Positions 36,558 to 45,390 of a DNA stretch of 64,000 nucleotides are shown here, one piece after another; the stretch's first letter is position 1, and every line of letters begins with the position of its first letter. The translations under genes were made by a program, and so were the position numbers. The notes beneath the pieces are model-generated. The model was not told the DNA's origin. It did not search any database and worked only from the letters and a program-made list of their open reading frames with translations. The stretch covers positions 169,501 to 233,500 of the forward strand of contig NC_016024.1 of assembly GCF_000226295.1 (NCBI RefSeq), given 5' to 3'. Source of the stretch: Chloracidobacterium thermophilum B. GTDB taxonomy: Bacteria > Acidobacteriota > Blastocatellia > Chloracidobacteriales > Chloracidobacteriaceae.

Positions 36558-37682
36558 TTACCTCACGATGTTGCGCCGGATGTATTCCGCCACCAGCGTG
36601 CACTGTTCGCGTCCCTTGGCCGTGGTCTCGACCCGTAGCGGCAGTGGTGGATCATCCCCAAAGCACACCCCCAGTACGCCGGAAGCTTCGTCCAGTATCT
36701 GTACCTTACGATGGCTTCGCGCCTGGTTATGGCTTCGCGCCTGGTTGTCGTACCGCACCTGTTCAACACATGCGAGCGCACAGAGGCGTTGGACCACCTT
36801 CTCCCAGCCTGCCGGGCGATGGTGCGCTACTTTTGAGACCTCATCCTTGTCTTCGGGCAGGCGCGCACTGTTCGGCGGCCAGGTCGGTGGTTCGGTGCCC
36901 TCCCGTGCCTTGGCTGCTTTGAAAAGCAACTCGCCGGCTGCGGAGAGGTAGGTGTTGCCGTCTTCTGCTTCCTCGACCAGCGTACGCAACGCCGGGGTAG
37001 CTTTCAGACGCGACTCAACTTCATGGCTTGGGCGCGGTGCGTCATCAATCCACTCGAAAAAATCCCGGTGGTTCGTAACGAAGTAGGTGTCCCAGGTCAA
37101 CGGCAGTTGTGGGAGGCGTACGAGTTCGCGGTGAAGCTCGTGCATGTACACAACTTCGGCGCCGAGCAAGGCTCCCACAAGATTGAGAAAGGCAATTTCG
37201 GCTTTGAAACCACCCGTGGCGCACAGGATGGGTATTTGGCGTTGGTCGCGGGCCTTCTTGATGGCGCGAATGGCTTCATTGACCAGTGACTTGAGTCCGG
37301 CCGTGAAACGGTCAGCGCTATAGCCTAACCCGGCAATGGTTTGCACGCCGGTTGTGACCTTCCGGGACGTATAAAAGTCCCAGAGCACCCTGGTACAAAA
37401 ACGGCCTTCGTCGGTCAGTGAGCCAAACAGGACGAGTTCATCCCCCTCGTCAATCTCCATGGCGCGGAGCGTGTTGGTTTCCGCGCTGGCCCTGGTGAGA
37501 TCAGCCTGGCGAAGCCAGGCGAGCACCTCGTCGTGAGGGGGCAGTGGGTTTCCGGGCTGCCAGCCGCTCCACGGGCGTTCATCCCGGTTGGTGAGCAACG
37601 AAGTTCCAACACTGCAAATGATGGTCCGGTACATGGCTTTGTGGGGAAGTGAAAGGGTTTCAGTTTGTTGCCAGGTTGACAT
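36558..37682 (-). CDS. CARF-domain CRISPR ancillary effector (APE2256-type)
   Basis: A 374-residue protein starting at ATG 37682, which overlaps the cmr4 stop as TAATG. Residues 20-30 (IICSVGTSLLT) and a later ATGGFKAEIAFLNLVGALLGAEVVYMHE are the ligand-binding signatures of CARF proteins in the APE2256 group, which bind cyclic oligoadenylate made by Cas10. The last 120 residues form a separate alpha/beta region ending PLRVETTAKGREQCTLVAEYIRRN. No HEPN R-x4-H motif is seen; a RelE-like interferase as in Cami1 is one possibility. An 18-bp tandem duplication (NQARSH twice) lies near 36720-36755. Confidence 0.8.
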   Translation of the reverse strand: MSTWQQTETLSLPHKAMYRTIICSVGTSLLTNRDERPWSGWQPGNPLPPHDEVLAWLRQADLTRASAETNTLRAMEIDEGDELVLFGSLTDEGRFCTRVLWDFYTSRKVTTGVQTIAGLGYSADRFTAGLKSLVNEAIRAIKKARDQRQIPILCATGGFKAEIAFLNLVGALLGAEVVYMHELHRELVRLPQLPLTWDTYFVTNHRDFFEWIDDAPRPSHEVESRLKATPALRTLVEEAEDGNTYLSAAGELLFKAAKAREGTEPPTWPPNSARLPEDKDEVSKVAHHRPAGWEKVVQRLCALACVEQVRYDNQARSHNQARSHRKVQILDEASGVLGVCFGDDPPLPLRVETTAKGREQCTLVAEYIRRNIVR

Positions 37683-38515
37683 TAGACCGGGATGATCCGG
37701 CACCGCCCACGTCCGATGGTTGCCTTGCCGCCAAACTGAAGGATGGTTTCTTTTGGTAGCGCAAAGTCCAACACGGCATCGGGCGTCATTTCCGTTTCCG
37801 GCCGCCGACTGCGGTCGGCAGCCAACAGTCCAATCAGCAGCGTCTCCGGCGGCAGGCTTTCCTCAAGCCAGAGAGCACCTTGTGCAACGGTTCGCGTGGC
37901 GTCATCCAGACGTACCCGCGCATCCACCTGCGTGGCGGTTTCCCAGAGGAAGGTCAGCGTGTCGTCGTCCACAACGACGAAGCGGCGGGTGAACAGGTCG
38001 TCTTCGAGCGCGGCCAGGGCGGCCAACCGTTGCGCCCAGGTTTTTACGTCGGCGGAGGATTCGGCCGGCAGGTCAATGTCTTCCAGGTACAGCCGTTTCT
38101 GATACACGCAAACGTTTTCCGAAGCAACCTGCGCGCTCCGACCCGCCATGTGCGGCACCGGAAGCTCAGACGCCACCAGATCACGTTTGGCGAGTCTGAG
38201 CAGCAGCGGCGAGCTGACCCAGGTAAATGTCCCGCGAAAGCTGCGTACCGGGAGCGCCAGCAAGCGGGCATCGCCAACGATGAGCGCGCCAGCGTGGGCC
38301 GCCGGGTCGTCAGAAGGTCCAAAGACGGCTTCGGTGCGCTCATAGTCCACTTGCCGACACGCATCCCGCAGGACGCCTTTGATGGATGAACCGGGCACAA
38401 TCGGTATGCCGGTGGCTTTCATCCGGGCAATGGGCAGGTCAATCACGTCGGCTGCATGGCCGGTGCCGGCGTGCAGCGGAGAGAGGGCATGCAGGAGAAA
38501 CGGTCTGGTCTTCAT
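37682..38515 (-). CDS. cmr4: Type III-B CRISPR RAMP nuclease Cmr4
   Basis: A 277-residue backbone subunit. LLHALSPLHAGTGHAADVIDLPIAR places the target-RNA-cleaving aspartate at residue 26, exactly as in characterised Cmr4. GIPIVPGSSIKGVLRDACR is the RAMP glycine-rich loop, and the C-terminal LQFGGKATIGRGRCRI is typical. Several Cmr4 copies polymerise along the crRNA and cut bound RNA every six nucleotides. It is flanked closely by cmr3 upstream and overlapped by the CARF gene downstream. Confidence 0.94.
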   Translation of the reverse strand: MKTRPFLLHALSPLHAGTGHAADVIDLPIARMKATGIPIVPGSSIKGVLRDACRQVDYERTEAVFGPSDDPAAHAGALIVGDARLLALPVRSFRGTFTWVSSPLLLRLAKRDLVASELPVPHMAGRSAQVASENVCVYQKRLYLEDIDLPAESSADVKTWAQRLAALAALEDDLFTRRFVVVDDDTLTFLWETATQVDARVRLDDATRTVAQGALWLEESLPPETLLIGLLAADRSRRPETEMTPDAVLDFALPKETILQFGGKATIGRGRCRIIPV

Positions 38516-38527
38516 ACCTGAGCCTCG

Positions 38528-39721
38528 CTATGGCGTGGGCTGTGTGGTGTTTGGAGTTTTGGGCGTGGGATGCCAGATGCCGGGCACAACCCGGCCAAAG
38601 CCTTCTTCCGTGCGCGCACCAAGTGCCGCCAGCCACAGGGAACGGGCGTGGGCCGCGTCAAAGGGCTGTTCGTCAACCCGCTCGAAGAAATAGACAGCTC
38701 CGGGAGCGACCATACGCGCCGTTGGTTTGGGCGCACCCTTGCCGCTGTGGGCCGCTCGGTTCCAGCCCGATACGTGAAGTGGCCGTGGCACAAAGGCCGC
38801 CCGGAGCACGAGGTCATGGGGAAGGCCGGGCAAGCGCCCGACGTACTGACCATCGTGTTGTTCAAAACCATCTGGGAGCCAGCCGCGTGCGAAGGCAAGC
38901 GGCGTAACGGCAATGATGCGCAGTCCCCGGCTGCCTGCCTGGAAGGTTTCAAGCAGGCGCGCCGGCGGCGCAAACAGGGTTTCAGGCAAGGTCTCGATGC
39001 GCACAAGCCGCGAATCCGAGCCAAGGGTGGCTACCGCATCCACTGCGCCGCCCGGCAGTGTGACTTCGACGCCGATGGCCCACTCTGCATGAAGCTCCAA
39101 AGTTTCAAGCACATCGTGCGAAAACAGCAGGCCGTCATCGGTGGTGAGCGTTTCGGGACGGATACCGACGCGCGTTTGCACGCGCCGGGCCGTGGCCGGA
39201 AAGGGCTTTTGGGCGGAAACCGGCTGTCCCGTCAGCCAGGCCACGAAATCATCCTGCCGCCACCACCGTGGCGATGGAAGCGGCTTGCCAGCTTCTTCCA
39301 GCGCCGGACGCCACAGGGTTTCCCGTGCCGCATCATCATCCCGGCCAAGGGTTGGCACATGGCTTGGAAGCGGTTGCAGGCGACAGACTTCAGGGCGTCC
39401 GGCAAGCCAGAGCGCATCCAGCGGGACAGGCCAGACCAGATGGGTCGTGTTCCAGTCGGTATCCGGTGGACGCCGGAGCGTCAGCATCCGCCCCAGTTGC
39501 ACGGCTGCTGTCTCTTCCAGCCACGTTCTATGGTCGAAAAGCTTCCCGGAGACGGCTTCTGCTGTTCTTCCCCACGCTGTACGCAGGGCGCCCAGGATGG
39601 TCGAAGGCCACGGCCAGTCAAGCCCATGCCCACGACCGGAAGCGCTCGTGTACCAGCCGCGTCCGTCCTTGCAAAACAGCCCATCGCGCGGCAGCAGGGC
39701 GAGGTAGGTGTAGGTCGTCAT
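38528..39721 (-). CDS. cmr3: Type III-B CRISPR RAMP protein Cmr3
   Basis: A 397-residue RAMP that holds the crRNA 5' handle beside Cas10. The N-terminal TYLALLPRDGLFCKDGRGWYTSASGRGHGLDWPWPSTILGALRTAWG is diagnostic, and LWLAALGARTEEGFGRVVPGIW closes the second RAMP fold. ATG 39721 overlaps the cas10 stop as ATGA, so translation is coupled; an in-frame upstream extension lies inside cas10. Confidence 0.92.
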   Translation of the reverse strand: MTTYTYLALLPRDGLFCKDGRGWYTSASGRGHGLDWPWPSTILGALRTAWGRTAEAVSGKLFDHRTWLEETAAVQLGRMLTLRRPPDTDWNTTHLVWPVPLDALWLAGRPEVCRLQPLPSHVPTLGRDDDAARETLWRPALEEAGKPLPSPRWWRQDDFVAWLTGQPVSAQKPFPATARRVQTRVGIRPETLTTDDGLLFSHDVLETLELHAEWAIGVEVTLPGGAVDAVATLGSDSRLVRIETLPETLFAPPARLLETFQAGSRGLRIIAVTPLAFARGWLPDGFEQHDGQYVGRLPGLPHDLVLRAAFVPRPLHVSGWNRAAHSGKGAPKPTARMVAPGAVYFFERVDEQPFDAAHARSLWLAALGARTEEGFGRVVPGIWHPTPKTPNTTQPTP

Positions 39722-41505
39722 GCCGATACCTCGTTCGCCTTTGAACGGCCTTGTTTCCGGGGAAGGGCCCGCGCAAAGGTGCGGGCAACCAGCAACCGCT
39801 CGACCCACTCACGAACGCAGGCATGAAGGGTCGGGTAATCAGTGGCGTGGTCAAGCTGCAAACCGACATCTTCCGGTGCAAGCCCGCCCTCTTCGGTACG
39901 CGCCAGCGCCCGGCGCACTTCTGCCGCCAGAACCCCTGACCAGCTATCCGGTGTGCCCTGGACGGGTTTGGGGAGCCGTTCCAACAGGTTGGCAATTTCG
40001 TAAACCTTGCGCGATGAAAGCCGTTGGGCGAGCAGTTCCGTTGCCTTGTGCAGAAGGGAAGCCGGCCCGTCATCCCAGCCTGCCCGCCAGGCGTACGTGT
40101 TGCCGGAGCGCTTTTCCACAATGACAGCCAAGGCATTGCGGATGTCCTTGGCCAGCCGCTCGGCGCGGCGTCCAAGCGCCAGCAATTCACCCAAACTCTC
40201 CAAAAGATGCCCAATGCCGAGGCCAACCGAGAGTGTGGGGCAGGGAATGATGTCAGCGCAGGCCGAAGCCATAGCTGTGGCAAAACAGTTGCGGAGGTCT
40301 TCTGCACAGGCCAGGGCTTCGGGCAGCGGCAGAAACGCCAGAACGTCATCGCCGCCGGCATAGACCAGCACGCCCCGGTGTTGTTGTTCGACAATCTGGC
40401 GCGCCTGCTGGGCAAATCCGGCCAGCGCGCAGGAAAACGTCCGGTGGTCGGCCGCCGAAGTCAGGCTGCTGATGGCCCGGCCCATGTGGTCTCCATCGGC
40501 GACCAGGCAGGCCACGTAGGGATATGGCTCGCCGACCTTCCGAAGCACCGGGCTTACATACTGGCTGCCCCAGACGTTTGGGTAGCCAGGAAGGCCCTGC
40601 TCTTCAAAGAGCGTTTTCCAGCGGTTGGGGAAAAACACACTGGCGTCAAAGGGAAATGGCACCGCGCACGGCAGGTCGCGCCGCGATACGCGGGCAAGGC
40701 CAATCTCCCTGCAGCCTTCTCTGAGCGCGTCAAGCTCGGTTTTTGCACATTGATCGGCACACGCGATCCAGGAAGCCAGAGCAATGTTGACCACAGCTAC
40801 AAACTGGTCTGGCTCTCCGCCAGCGCGTTTGACAAGGCCAACCGCATCGAGCTGCTCGCCGTCCGTAATCCGATACTTGTGAACCAGCTCGGAACGGCGT
40901 TGCTCTGGTGGCGCCAGTACGGTTTCCCGTCCCCCGTCCAGGCTTGACTTGGGAACGTTGCCGCGCTGATGGCGCCAGGCAGAAAAATCGCGGAGCAGCT
41001 TGCGGCCGGCAACGGCCTGCTCAAGCTGCCGGCGGGTGGTGGCATAGTTGCCAAGCGGCAACCAGCTCGCCGTGAATTCGAGCAGCGTTTCGATCTGTTC
41101 GTTCCACAGGTCATCCGTCAGGTTTGGCGTCAGGAGTTTGGCACACTTGGCTTTGACGGGTGCGGCAGGGTCGTCCCGCCAAAAACACATCACCGCCTCG
41201 CGCACGGTGCGCGCCAGAGCTTCCGGGTCAGTCCCGGAAGGCACCTCGGCCAGCAGTTTGTTGGGAATGTTCTGGGGCGGCTGTCCGTTTGGCCGAAGCG
41301 GGGCCAGGCAGGGAGCAAGTTCGGGGTCGTTTTTTGCCAGCGCCGGAAAGATGAGCTGGGCGTCGCCGCCCACCAGCGCACGGGCCGCTGCGCGTCCCAG
41401 CTCGGAAAGCATGTGGCTTCCGTACCAGAGGTCGCGCGTGCGTCGCGCCTGGGCAATGAAGTCCTGGACAGGGCCAAGCGTCACCAGAAGCAGGTGGGCG
41501 GTCAT
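39718..41505 (-). CDS. cmr2: Type III-B Cas10 (Cmr2), HD-less
   Basis: A 595-residue Cas10. It begins straight at the first palm-associated domain (LLLVTLGPVQDFIAQARRTRDLWYGSHMLS), where full-length Cmr2 first has a roughly 200-residue HD nuclease, so HD activity is missing. The cyclase palm has VADGDHMGRAI near residues 335-345 and GGDD at 384-387, the catalytic pair for making cyclic oligoadenylates from ATP on target RNA binding. The helical D4 region follows. A CARF effector in the same operon matches a signalling mode of immunity. Confidence 0.94.
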   Translation of the reverse strand: MTAHLLLVTLGPVQDFIAQARRTRDLWYGSHMLSELGRAAARALVGGDAQLIFPALAKNDPELAPCLAPLRPNGQPPQNIPNKLLAEVPSGTDPEALARTVREAVMCFWRDDPAAPVKAKCAKLLTPNLTDDLWNEQIETLLEFTASWLPLGNYATTRRQLEQAVAGRKLLRDFSAWRHQRGNVPKSSLDGGRETVLAPPEQRRSELVHKYRITDGEQLDAVGLVKRAGGEPDQFVAVVNIALASWIACADQCAKTELDALREGCREIGLARVSRRDLPCAVPFPFDASVFFPNRWKTLFEEQGLPGYPNVWGSQYVSPVLRKVGEPYPYVACLVADGDHMGRAISSLTSAADHRTFSCALAGFAQQARQIVEQQHRGVLVYAGGDDVLAFLPLPEALACAEDLRNCFATAMASACADIIPCPTLSVGLGIGHLLESLGELLALGRRAERLAKDIRNALAVIVEKRSGNTYAWRAGWDDGPASLLHKATELLAQRLSSRKVYEIANLLERLPKPVQGTPDSWSGVLAAEVRRALARTEEGGLAPEDVGLQLDHATDYPTLHACVREWVERLLVARTFARALPRKQGRSKANEVSA

Positions 41506-42884
41506 AGCGCTACTACCGTTGTTTGGTGTTTCGCGCGAAGCCAGTCAAAAAACGCCTCACGCAAGCTTTGTTTGCCGTCAAGGACGGAAAACTGCGGTGT
41601 GTCGCCCGGAGCAACGAGCTGATCAAAGGGAGCGGCACTGTTTTCCACACTGCGCAGGAAGACTTCTCCCGGCGGGTACGCCCGGTTGAGCCACAGGGCA
41701 CATGGGACAAATTGACCATTGGCAAGCGGCAGGGCTTTGACGATCAGAGGGCTGGCGAGGCGGTCATACTCTTCCGTTTCGTCTTGCTGTTGGTTGTCTC
41801 CCTGTTGGCGACGCCAGCGCAGCTCAAAGCCATCCGGTTCGTCATAGTGTTTCCCATTGCGCCCCTGCTTTTGGAACTGTCCGATGATGGGCAGCCCGAA
41901 GCCGGCGCGCGGCCAGACAGGAATCTGATTATGCCGAGGTGGGTGGCTTTGAGTCTTCCCCGTGAGATGCCGCACCTTGTCGGCTTCGGGCCAGTTGGAA
42001 ATGGATGGGCGGTTAGGTTGTGTCTTGCCAGTGCCCGGCTCACGCGCACGTTGGCCCGGCGGGCCATCTGTGCCCTGCCGGAAGTGCCTGAGCCAGTCAA
42101 GGGCAGTTGTCCAAGCCTTCTCGGCTTCTGGCACTGCTTTTCCGATGTGAAGCGTAGCGCCGGCCAGCCAAGGGACATCCGTTGGGCTTTTGCCCGGTGC
42201 AGCAAAGATGTCCCGCCCGAAAAGGGAGCGGAACGCTTCCCTAAGCCCTTTTCCCTGGTCTTCTTCCTTGTCTGGCATTTTGGGAAGCCATTTGTCGGCT
42301 GCTTCGATGAGTTTGAAGCTGCCCAGTCCACGGCGCGTACGGCTGCCATAGCCGCCGAAAAGAAGCCAGGCACGCAGGGTAGCCCGGATTTCCGCTTCAT
42401 AATGCGCTGGGACACGAAGCGTCAGGCGAAACCGTGTTCCGGGACGGCGGCGGGGGGCGGTTGCCTGATTCTTGTCTTTGCGCGCCGGCCAGAGCGCATA
42501 GGCCCCGACCGTTGCCTTGGCTTCTTTGGAGTCGTAAAGCTGAATGTCGGTGGTATCAACCTGTCCGGGGTGCGTGACGTGAACGCTTATCTCGACCGCC
42601 GAGCGGCCGCCGTGCTCGTCTGCCGCCCGCCCCCAGCGTTCGCTTTCGTCCTTATACAATGCGGTTGGGCAGTCATACTGGTGGGCATACAGCGCGCGCC
42701 ACCAGAGCCGCAGGTGTCCGCGTATGGTGGCAGCCCGAATGATGTCAACCGCGTCAATGGTGCGGGTTTGCGGGCTGCCGCCCAAGATGGGTGTGACGAC
42801 CTCGATCGGAAGGGCTATTTCGGCAGCATCCGGTGGTCGCCTGAGTTTGAGCAGACTGGCGTATGTCGGAGCCTTGTTTTCCAT
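41502..42884 (-). CDS. cmr1: Type III-B CRISPR RAMP protein Cmr1
   Basis: A 460-residue first gene of the operon. ALPIEVVTPILGGSPQTRTIDAVDIIRAATIRGHLRLWWRALY is the diagnostic N-terminus, and RAWLLFGGYGSRTRRGLGSF the RAMP glycine-rich loop. Cmr1 caps the 3' end of crRNA. AGGA lies about 8 bases before the ATG. The stop overlaps the cas10 start (ATGA). Asp/Gln-rich and basic stretches around residues 270-340 form a low-complexity insertion. Confidence 0.93.
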   Translation of the reverse strand: MENKAPTYASLLKLRRPPDAAEIALPIEVVTPILGGSPQTRTIDAVDIIRAATIRGHLRLWWRALYAHQYDCPTALYKDESERWGRAADEHGGRSAVEISVHVTHPGQVDTTDIQLYDSKEAKATVGAYALWPARKDKNQATAPRRRPGTRFRLTLRVPAHYEAEIRATLRAWLLFGGYGSRTRRGLGSFKLIEAADKWLPKMPDKEEDQGKGLREAFRSLFGRDIFAAPGKSPTDVPWLAGATLHIGKAVPEAEKAWTTALDWLRHFRQGTDGPPGQRAREPGTGKTQPNRPSISNWPEADKVRHLTGKTQSHPPRHNQIPVWPRAGFGLPIIGQFQKQGRNGKHYDEPDGFELRWRRQQGDNQQQDETEEYDRLASPLIVKALPLANGQFVPCALWLNRAYPPGEVFLRSVENSAAPFDQLVAPGDTPQFSVLDGKQSLREAFFDWLRAKHQTTVVAL

Positions 42885-43312
42885 CGTCGGTCCTGGTTGA
42901 TGGCGGCTTGGGTAACTTGAAAGGACAGTCTAGGCGGCCCACAAAAGAAGCCTCCGCCCCTTCCGGCCAGCACGCCTGACGGCTGCTTTTCAGGTTGAAA
43001 CCGTTATGTTTTCGGGCTTTTTCTGCCAGAATAGCATGGCTTTCTGCACCTCGCATCACGCTTTTTCGTTCAGGAAAAACATCTTTTGCCGTGGGCAACA
43101 CCTCCGCTGCCATCCTCTGCGGGTGTCCAGCCGTCACCAGCCAGTGGGCGAAAGCCGGGGGCGCATCGGGCAGAGTGCTCTGTCGGAGATTGCTGCCGTC
43201 ATTTCCATGTGGCGACAAGTTCGGTTAGATTTACGGACTGCAACCGCGCCTCGCCGGAGGCGTATGATGAGTTCCAGGCTTCTCCCTGCGCACATTTTGG
43301 AGTTTCACCGCC
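42885..43312. other. Divergent intergenic region upstream of the cmr operon
   Basis: 428 bases without a supported gene; short frames here have no recognisable protein features. It should contain the promoters of the cmr operon (leftward) and the TPR gene (rightward). I see no CRISPR repeats, leader or clear palindromic operator. Confidence 0.5.
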
Positions 43313-45352
43313 ATGTCAGCTTCACGCCTTGCCCTATTGCTTTCAGGCTGCTGTCTCACGGTCGGTTCCCTTGCGGCCCCGGCGTTTTCCCAGCAATCAC
43401 CCAAGCCACGGGTCGAGAAGCCCCAGCCTGCCGCCTCAACCTCAGCTCCGGCACCGGCCAAAGTGTCCCGTGAGCAGCGCATCCAGGCCTACGAAAAGTT
43501 CCTTCAGGCGCGACGCTACATTGCCCAGGCCGACCCGCTCAACGCCATTGCCGCCTTCAAGGAAGTGCTGACGCTCGATCCCACGGCTGCCGCGGCCCAC
43601 GTCGAGTTGGGCAATCTGTATCTGGAAGGACGCAACCTGCGGGATGCCGAATATCACGCCCGCCAGGCCGTGGCGCTCGATCCCGAAGATGCCATGGCCC
43701 ACTGGCTGCTCGGACGGGTGCTCTTTTCCCAGTCCATCGGCGCAGCACTCAACCGTGAAAAGGCTCGCGAAGCCGTTGCCGCCTTTGAAACTGTTGCCAA
43801 ACTGGACGCCCTCAACCTTGAGGTGTACCGCTTGCTCGGCCGGCTCTACCGCGATTTGAACGATACTGAAAACGCCCTCTCCGCCTATGCCAAACTCATC
43901 GGTGCCAATCAGGGCGGGCCGGAAGAGTTTGCCGCCGCCACTGAGCTGTATCTCCGCAAGCGACGTTACCGGGATGCCGCTAACACGGCCCGCCAGGCCT
44001 ACATCCTGAGCGGTGAAAATCCCCAGTGGGGCTACCAGCTTTCACAGGCCCTGCTGTATGCTGGCCAAACCGCCGAGGCCATTGATGTTCTCAAGGAACT
44101 GCTTGAAGAAAACGGCAACAACCTGCGGCTCATCCTCAGCTATGCCGAGGCCCTCATGCGCGGCGGACGCTACGCTGAAGCCGAACAGCAGGTGCAGCGC
44201 ATTCTCTCCGAACGCCCCAACCATCCTGAAGCCCTCTCCATTCTGGCCCAGGTGCAACGGCGCAGCGGGCGGCGCGAAGAAGCCGTCAAAACGCTCCGCC
44301 AGGCGCTGGCCGGACAGGACGTGACGGAGACGCTCGCCCAGCAGTACGCCCTGGCTGAAACCCTTGTGGAGTTGGGGCGGACTGAAGAAGCCGTGGCCGC
44401 TTACGAATCAGCCCTGCGCAGTGTCTCCAATCCCGACAACACGGTGAGCGAAAGCCAGCGGGAGCGCGCGGAACTCATCCTGATGCGGATTGCCAGCGCC
44501 TACAAGGCGGCCGGAAAAGTCGAGCAGGAACTGGCTACTTACGACCGCATGCGCCGCCTGCTCGGCAGTGAAAGCACCCTGGCCGACCTGCTGCTCATTG
44601 AGTCGTTGCGCAATGAAGGGAAACACGAAGAAGCTCTCAAGGCGGCTCGCGCCGCCCGGCAGCGCTTTCCCAACGAGCGCCAGTTTGTGTACCTCGAAGC
44701 CCAAGTGCTGGCCCGCCTGGGACAGGTTGACCAGGCCCTGAAAGAGTTGTCCAAGGTTGCCGAAGAGACCGACGACGCCGGCGAAGTCGCCCAGATGAAA
44801 GCCATCGTGCTCAGCGACGCCAACCGCTTCGAGGATGCCGAACGCCTGGCGCGCCAGGCCGTGCGCTACGACGAGAAAAACATCGCTTACCTTGTCACCC
44901 TCAGCTCCATCCTCGAACGCCGCAAGCAGTATGCCGAATCTGAACAACTGCTGCGCACCGTGCTGGCACTCGACCCGGACAACCCCACCGCCCTCAACAA
45001 CCTGGGCTACTTCCTCGCCGAGCGCAACGAGCGCCTCGATGAGGCCCTGGCCCTTGTCCAGCGGGCAGTCAACATCGAGCCGACGAACAGCTCCTTTCTC
45101 GACAGCCTGGGCTGGGTTTATTTCAAACAAAACCGCCTCGACCTGGCCCGGCAGTACATCGAGCAGGCCCTCAGCTACGACCGGCGCAACGCGACCCTCA
45201 ACGATCACATGGGGGATGTACTGGAGCGCCTGGGCGATCTGGAAGGTGCCCGGCGGTACTGGAAAATCGCCCGCAGCCTGGCCACCGACCCGGAGGACAT
45301 CAACCGGATTGACGCCAAACTGCAACGCGGACAAACGGCTGAAACCCAGTAA
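43313..45352 (+). CDS. Exported TPR-repeat protein
   Basis: A 679-residue protein with a signal peptide (LALLLSGCCLTVGSLAAPAFS; the SGC may also act as a lipobox). About 14 TPR units cover most of its length, such as PLNAIAAFKEVLTLDPTAAAAHVELGNLYLEG and DPDNPTALNNLGYFLAERNERLDEALALVQRAVNIEPTNSSFLDSLGWVYFKQ. The last resembles TPR proteins of cell-envelope assembly such as BepA or PilF-like factors. It precedes a LolC/E-type permease by 38 bases, so a role in lipoprotein or outer-membrane biogenesis is possible. Confidence 0.82.
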   Translation: MSASRLALLLSGCCLTVGSLAAPAFSQQSPKPRVEKPQPAASTSAPAPAKVSREQRIQAYEKFLQARRYIAQADPLNAIAAFKEVLTLDPTAAAAHVELGNLYLEGRNLRDAEYHARQAVALDPEDAMAHWLLGRVLFSQSIGAALNREKAREAVAAFETVAKLDALNLEVYRLLGRLYRDLNDTENALSAYAKLIGANQGGPEEFAAATELYLRKRRYRDAANTARQAYILSGENPQWGYQLSQALLYAGQTAEAIDVLKELLEENGNNLRLILSYAEALMRGGRYAEAEQQVQRILSERPNHPEALSILAQVQRRSGRREEAVKTLRQALAGQDVTETLAQQYALAETLVELGRTEEAVAAYESALRSVSNPDNTVSESQRERAELILMRIASAYKAAGKVEQELATYDRMRRLLGSESTLADLLLIESLRNEGKHEEALKAARAARQRFPNERQFVYLEAQVLARLGQVDQALKELSKVAEETDDAGEVAQMKAIVLSDANRFEDAERLARQAVRYDEKNIAYLVTLSSILERRKQYAESEQLLRTVLALDPDNPTALNNLGYFLAERNERLDEALALVQRAVNIEPTNSSFLDSLGWVYFKQNRLDLARQYIEQALSYDRRNATLNDHMGDVLERLGDLEGARRYWKIARSLATDPEDINRIDAKLQRGQTAETQ

Positions 45353-45390
45353 ACCTGACCCGGCAGGGCTGGAACCGTGGGTCTGAAACT

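Noticed and set aside
41523-42920. 465-codon + strand frame opposite cmr1 and a similar one opposite cmr3
   Set aside because: Shadows of well-supported cmr genes.
42754-43218. Minus-strand frame upstream of cmr1 as an extra CRISPR gene
   Set aside because: It overlaps cmr1 in another frame, and its composition is not protein-like.
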